64,000 nt of DNA, from contig OZ246887.1 of NCBI GenBank assembly GCA_965231765.1, forward strand, positions 2,728,001 through 2,792,000. The letters are read 5' to 3'. This document shows, piece by piece, positions 61,097 to 64,000 of the stretch. The notes under the pieces were generated by a model. That model saw only the letters and a list, made by a program, of their open reading frames with translations. It was not told the DNA's origin and did not search any database. The DNA comes from JAAXHF01 sp963665955 (GTDB taxonomy: Bacteria; Desulfobacterota; Binatia; Bin18). Each line of letters starts with the position of its first letter. Positions within the stretch are counted from its first letter, which is position 1. The position numbers and the translations under genes are program-made.

Positions 61097-61384
61097 CTAA
61101 GTTAAAATGAAGACCATTGATATCCCACTACACCCAGGCCACGCTCCGCCGCTTCCTGTCCTGCGAAGGGCCGCGATTCGACACGCAGGCTTTGTCCAGC
61201 ATAGGATTCTAGTACAGACAAAATTCTTCGCCGCTCGTAGAAGGTCGCCCTCTTTTGATGGACCTCGAGATTTTTTCTTATAGTCGGCAGCGTCGGAGGT
61301 GCGCCTCTTCTTGGGTTCTTCCCCGCAAGAAGAGAAAAAGCCGCAGACAAAACAGATGCCTATCAGCAACCCGATACGTCTCAT
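61097..61384 (-). CDS. Small lipoprotein, possibly frameshifted
   Basis: 95 residues from ATG 61384. The N-terminus RRIGLLIGICFVCGFFSSCGEEP is a lipoprotein signal with Cys21-type lipobox (FSSC, split). After KEGDLL the other minus frame (61102-61350) reads plausibly (RRILSVLESYAGQSLRVES), so an indel may have shifted the tail. No family recognised. Confidence 0.45.
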   Translation of the reverse strand: MRRIGLLIGICFVCGFFSSCGEEPKKRRTSDAADYKKKSRGPSKEGDLLRAAKNFVCTRILCWTKPACRIAALRRTGSGGAWPGCSGISMVFILT

Positions 61385-61410
61385 ACAACTTGTGCCCTCA
61401 GATGTATCGG

Positions 61411-62037
61411 TCAGTCCGCCCGGCGGCGTATCCAATAGTGTGGATGCTCTGATGCGATTAAGGGGTGGCGAGTCAACCGGCACCAAGCTGGAATGTCTTG
61501 GGGCGCGCCAGAGTCACAGGCAGTCAAAGCCATGACGTGGCCCGCTTCGAGTTTTTTCATCCGCAGCCGCAACTCCAAGACAAGGTCACCACAGCTCATA
61601 TCTCCGGCATCCCATACCGCGTCCGGAGGAGGAATCGCTTCCGCCGCCGTGCGGTCTGGCATAACCGCTTCCGCCGCCGTCCTCCCGTCTTGCCAAATAC
61701 AGGCTGGGTGCTCCAGAGTCTGCTCTTGCCCTTCATAGACGTTGGCCCACTGCCAACCACTCCAGTAGCAGGGATGACGCCGAATATACTGAAACGCGTC
61801 TGTCAAAAAATCATATTGCGGCCGCCCATAGCCATCGGCCACACAGCTCACACAGCGCGGTGTGGTTTTCAATCCGGACGCCACACAAATGACGTAGGCG
61901 TGACTGCACAATGGATGCTTGCAAATCACACAGTGCAGCTGACCTAAACGTTCCAGGTCGCCAATGAGCTCGACCCGGCGTCGTTCTTCAGCTTCTTCAA
62001 GATCGTCATCAATCAGCATATTCGTCTCTTTGTCCAT
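61411..62037 (-). CDS. Cys-rich protein with C-terminal TusA-like domain
   Basis: 208 residues from ATG 62037. The first 90 residues have CVICKHPLCSHAYVIC and RCVSCVADGYG, a zinc-binding or Cys-rich region. The C-terminal 70 residues are TusA-like: WDAGDMSCGDLVLELRLRMKK and DSGAPQDIPAWCRLTRH. The two catalytic-type Cys of that fold are at MSCGD and AWCRL. Sulphur transfer is possible. A short repeat RTAAEA occurs twice in the linker. It lies just upstream of the lipoprotein genes. Confidence 0.75.
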   Translation of the reverse strand: MDKETNMLIDDDLEEAEERRRVELIGDLERLGQLHCVICKHPLCSHAYVICVASGLKTTPRCVSCVADGYGRPQYDFLTDAFQYIRRHPCYWSGWQWANVYEGQEQTLEHPACIWQDGRTAAEAVMPDRTAAEAIPPPDAVWDAGDMSCGDLVLELRLRMKKLEAGHVMALTACDSGAPQDIPAWCRLTRHPLIASEHPHYWIRRRAD

Positions 62038-62062
62038 TGTTCGTCTTCTCTTCTCTCTTGTC

Positions 62063-63253
62063 TCACGTCTTGAGCTGAAAGTCACATTGTCCGAGAGACT
62101 GGCCATTCACCAGCACCTCGACCGTGTGCGTGCCGGAATAATACTGCCGGGTGGTGAGAGTCTGAAAGGCGTGGCGTTTACTGATCTCGATAGTCTCGCC
62201 AGGACTCAGCGTGAGCGTTTTCAGTTTAAAGACTTTGGGCTTGGTCGCCCCATTGGCCTTCACATGATGGATGGCGTAATCAACAACCAAGCGTTGAATT
62301 TTTTGTGATTGATTTGCTGTCGATTCAAGCGTTCCCGAAAAGGTCAGTTCCTCACCAATCTGGATCGTCGGCGTGTTGACCTGCAAGTGAGCAAGTTGAA
62401 CCTGCGGTGTAGGCGTATACCCGAGCAACTCCCATACAGCAGGATGACCGGCTTTGACCAAGGTGCGGGTTGCATGTCGGACAATCCGCTCACGCCCTGG
62501 GCTTGGCTTGCGGAGCCAGCACCGGCACGTTTCGATCACGACCTCGGGATGATCTTTTGTCATATCGTTCAGGTTATTGGCGACGGACCGACGCACATAT
62601 TCGCTCGGATCGTCTTTGAGCTTTTCGAGCAAACTCAGCACTGGCGTGGGGTCACGCTCAAACTCGGGCAGCCGGGCAGCCCAGGGCAGCTTCGGACGCG
62701 TGCCCTCTGAGACCAGTCGTCGAACATGCTCATCCGGATCAGCCGTCCATTGCTTGAGATTTCTCAGCGTAAGTTTAGGGTGGGCTGTGATAAACGGCCG
62801 GATGGCAAACTCCGCAGAGAACAGACCAGTGAGCTGCCGCAGAGCCGCCAGCGCAGTCTCAGGCTGCTCAAGCCCGTACACCGCGATATAATCAATCATT
62901 GGCCAAGCCGCGAAGCTCCGCAGCGGATCGTCTGGGGCACCTCGGTCCCAGTCCTGAGCGGCTTTCACAAAGATCTGCGTCGTGCGGACAAAATCATCCG
63001 GCAGATGTTTGGCGAGGATGCCAATCACATGCTGTACGCGTGCCTTTAATTCAAGGCAGGCAAGCCCCCGGTTCGCCTCACGAATAAACGCTTGTTGAGG
63101 AAAGCCTGAATAGGCGCGATGTAAGTTGCCAGCAATACGGGCAATGGCCAGCTTATCAAGACCATCTTTCATCAGTCGCTGAGTTGCTGCCACACTGCTC
63201 CCTGCTGTGTCATCTACGCATCCACTCATCCTTGAATCTATGAGCCTACTCAT
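62063..63253 (-). CDS. HEAT-like repeat protein, DNA alkylation repair (AlkC/AlkD) type
   Basis: 396 residues. The N-terminal two-thirds contain HEAT-like repeats of the AlkC/AlkD fold (KLAIARIAGNLHRAYSGFPQQ, then LRNLKQWTADPDEHVRRLVSEG, split, and KDDPSEYVRRSVANNLNDM). Family members remove alkylated bases from DNA. The last 110 residues (EELTFSGTLESTANQSQK...YYSGTHTVEVLVNG) form an added beta-sandwich seen in the AlkC-type subfamily. The start overlaps the end of the following serine-hydrolase gene by 8 bp, so translation is coupled. Confidence 0.83.
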   Translation of the reverse strand: MSRLIDSRMSGCVDDTAGSSVAATQRLMKDGLDKLAIARIAGNLHRAYSGFPQQAFIREANRGLACLELKARVQHVIGILAKHLPDDFVRTTQIFVKAAQDWDRGAPDDPLRSFAAWPMIDYIAVYGLEQPETALAALRQLTGLFSAEFAIRPFITAHPKLTLRNLKQWTADPDEHVRRLVSEGTRPKLPWAARLPEFERDPTPVLSLLEKLKDDPSEYVRRSVANNLNDMTKDHPEVVIETCRCWLRKPSPGRERIVRHATRTLVKAGHPAVWELLGYTPTPQVQLAHLQVNTPTIQIGEELTFSGTLESTANQSQKIQRLVVDYAIHHVKANGATKPKVFKLKTLTLSPGETIEISKRHAFQTLTTRQYYSGTHTVEVLVNGQSLGQCDFQLKT

Positions 63254-64000
63254 CAATAAGGGCTTGGTACGTCAGCACCCGTAGATCGCGCCGAATGGGA
63301 TAGGATGAGGAGGGCAGCAGCTGGGTCAGAAAGATAACGCTCAGGTCTTCGACTGGATCAATCCAGAAAGCGGTACTTGCCGCCCCACCCCAGGCATATT
63401 CACCAGGCGAACCGATAATATTACCTTTGGCCGGATCGAGTACCACGGAAAAACCAAGCCCAAACCCAATGCCATCAAAAGGCATTTCGCTAAAGACCTT
63501 CTGTCCCATGCTGCCGAGATCATTATTATTGGGCAAGTGATTGATGGTCATGAACTCGACAGTTTTGCGGCCCAGAATGCGTTCGCCGTTCAGCACCCCC
63601 TTGTTTCTCAGCATGTGCGTAAAACGCAGATAATCAGATGCGGTTGAGACGAGTCCACCGCCACCTGACAGAAAACTTGCTGGTCGGCAATACAGACTGT
63701 CCAGCGGGCTATCAGCGAGCCGAATCCCACCTGCATGGTAGTCATAGTTCGCGCTGAACCGTGGGACTTTGTCCGGTGGAACAAAAAAGCTCGTGTCCGT
63801 CATGCCCAGTGGGGCAAAGATATGTTCAGCCAAATACGCATCTAACGTCATCCCGGACAGGACTTCCACCAGGTAGCCCAAGACATCGGTCGCCACGCTA
63901 TAACTCCAGCGCGTGCCCGGTGAGAAGAGCAGCGGCAGCTCGCCCAGCTTTTCCACCATTCCTTTTAACGTGCCTTTGGAGCGGGAACCTTCCACCCCCC
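63246..64000 (-). CDS. Serine hydrolase, beta-lactamase class C-like, N-terminus cut by window edge
   Basis: About 250 residues are visible; the frame runs off the window at 64000, so the start and the SxxK nucleophile are outside. The YSV motif is in GTRWSYSVATDVLGYLVEVL, then FAPLGMTDTSFFVPP and GGGLVSTASDYLRFTHML (the region around the KTG-like box). The C-terminal block WGGAASTAFWIDP is present. It is a penicillin-binding/esterase-type enzyme. Coupled to the AlkC-like gene by an overlap. Confidence 0.88.
   Translation of the reverse strand, partial: GVEGSRSKGTLKGMVEKLGELPLLFSPGTRWSYSVATDVLGYLVEVLSGMTLDAYLAEHIFAPLGMTDTSFFVPPDKVPRFSANYDYHAGGIRLADSPLDSLYCRPASFLSGGGGLVSTASDYLRFTHMLRNKGVLNGERILGRKTVEFMTINHLPNNNDLGSMGQKVFSEMPFDGIGFGLGFSVVLDPAKGNIIGSPGEYAWGGAASTAFWIDPVEDLSVIFLTQLLPSSSYPIRRDLRVLTYQALIDE

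Overview
The window is chromosomal DNA from a free-living, Gram-negative-type bacterium. It carries lipoproteins with lipoboxes, an OmpA-family protein, prepilin processing genes and an HpnH-like radical SAM protein. Many genes are typical of environmental, probably uncultured lineages: two LLM flavin oxidoreductases, a hydantoinase A/B pair, two metal-dependent amidohydrolases, an acyl-CoA dehydrogenase and a CaiB-type CoA-transferase. This would suit a deep-branching proteobacterium-like phylum such as Desulfobacterota, Binatota or Tectomicrobia. That placement is inference only; no rRNA is present. One tRNA gene, tRNA-Arg(CCT), was found.

Layout. 1-3002: defence-like accessory block with a truncated DUF4276 gene, a small membrane protein, and an AAA ATPase paired with a second DUF4276 (TOPRIM-like) protein. 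3147-17965: mostly single metabolic and house-keeping genes (LLM oxidoreductases, acyl-CoA dehydrogenase, SDR, periplasmic FKBP, CDP-alcohol phosphatidyltransferase, fhs, an Nramp-like transporter, TPR protein, methyltransferase, secreted SurE, RRM protein). 18167-25110: six minus-strand genes in one run, centred on a transaldolase/glucose-6-phosphate isomerase fusion and rpiA. 25295-33665: fur, tatD, metG, holB, tmk, a membrane-anchored MutS-like ATPase and prepilin genes. 33662-38168: a small unstable zone with a CMD-family gene lacking a standard start codon, the tRNA, an antitoxin remnant, a 156-bp duplicated segment of a nearby gene, a DUF4258/MqsA-type toxin-antitoxin pair with a possible decayed third gene, and an aldo/keto reductase.

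38439-42311: hydantoinase hyuA-hyuB. 42484-49555: the most striking locus, a 2158-residue protein combining a transglutaminase-like segment, DUF4011, a superfamily 1 helicase split by two tandemly duplicated inserts, and a Vsr/MTES_1575-type nuclease. Its expected C-terminal DUF3320 winged helix lies in the next reading frame. 49697-53034: secreted and membrane proteins, including an OmpA-like lipoprotein with 29 consecutive prolines. 53505-59804: a catabolic cluster (cysteine-hydrolase-fold protein, CoA-transferase, two paralogous amidohydrolases flanking a D-aminoacylase-like enzyme). 60134-64000: small proteins, a TusA-like fusion, a HEAT-repeat protein and a truncated serine hydrolase.

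Best candidates for undescribed biology are the AAA/DUF4276 block at the left edge, the giant DUF4011 helicase-nuclease with its frame-shifted tail, and the toxin-antitoxin locus with its palindromic operator and degraded third gene. Several families of perfect intergenic palindromes recur across the window.
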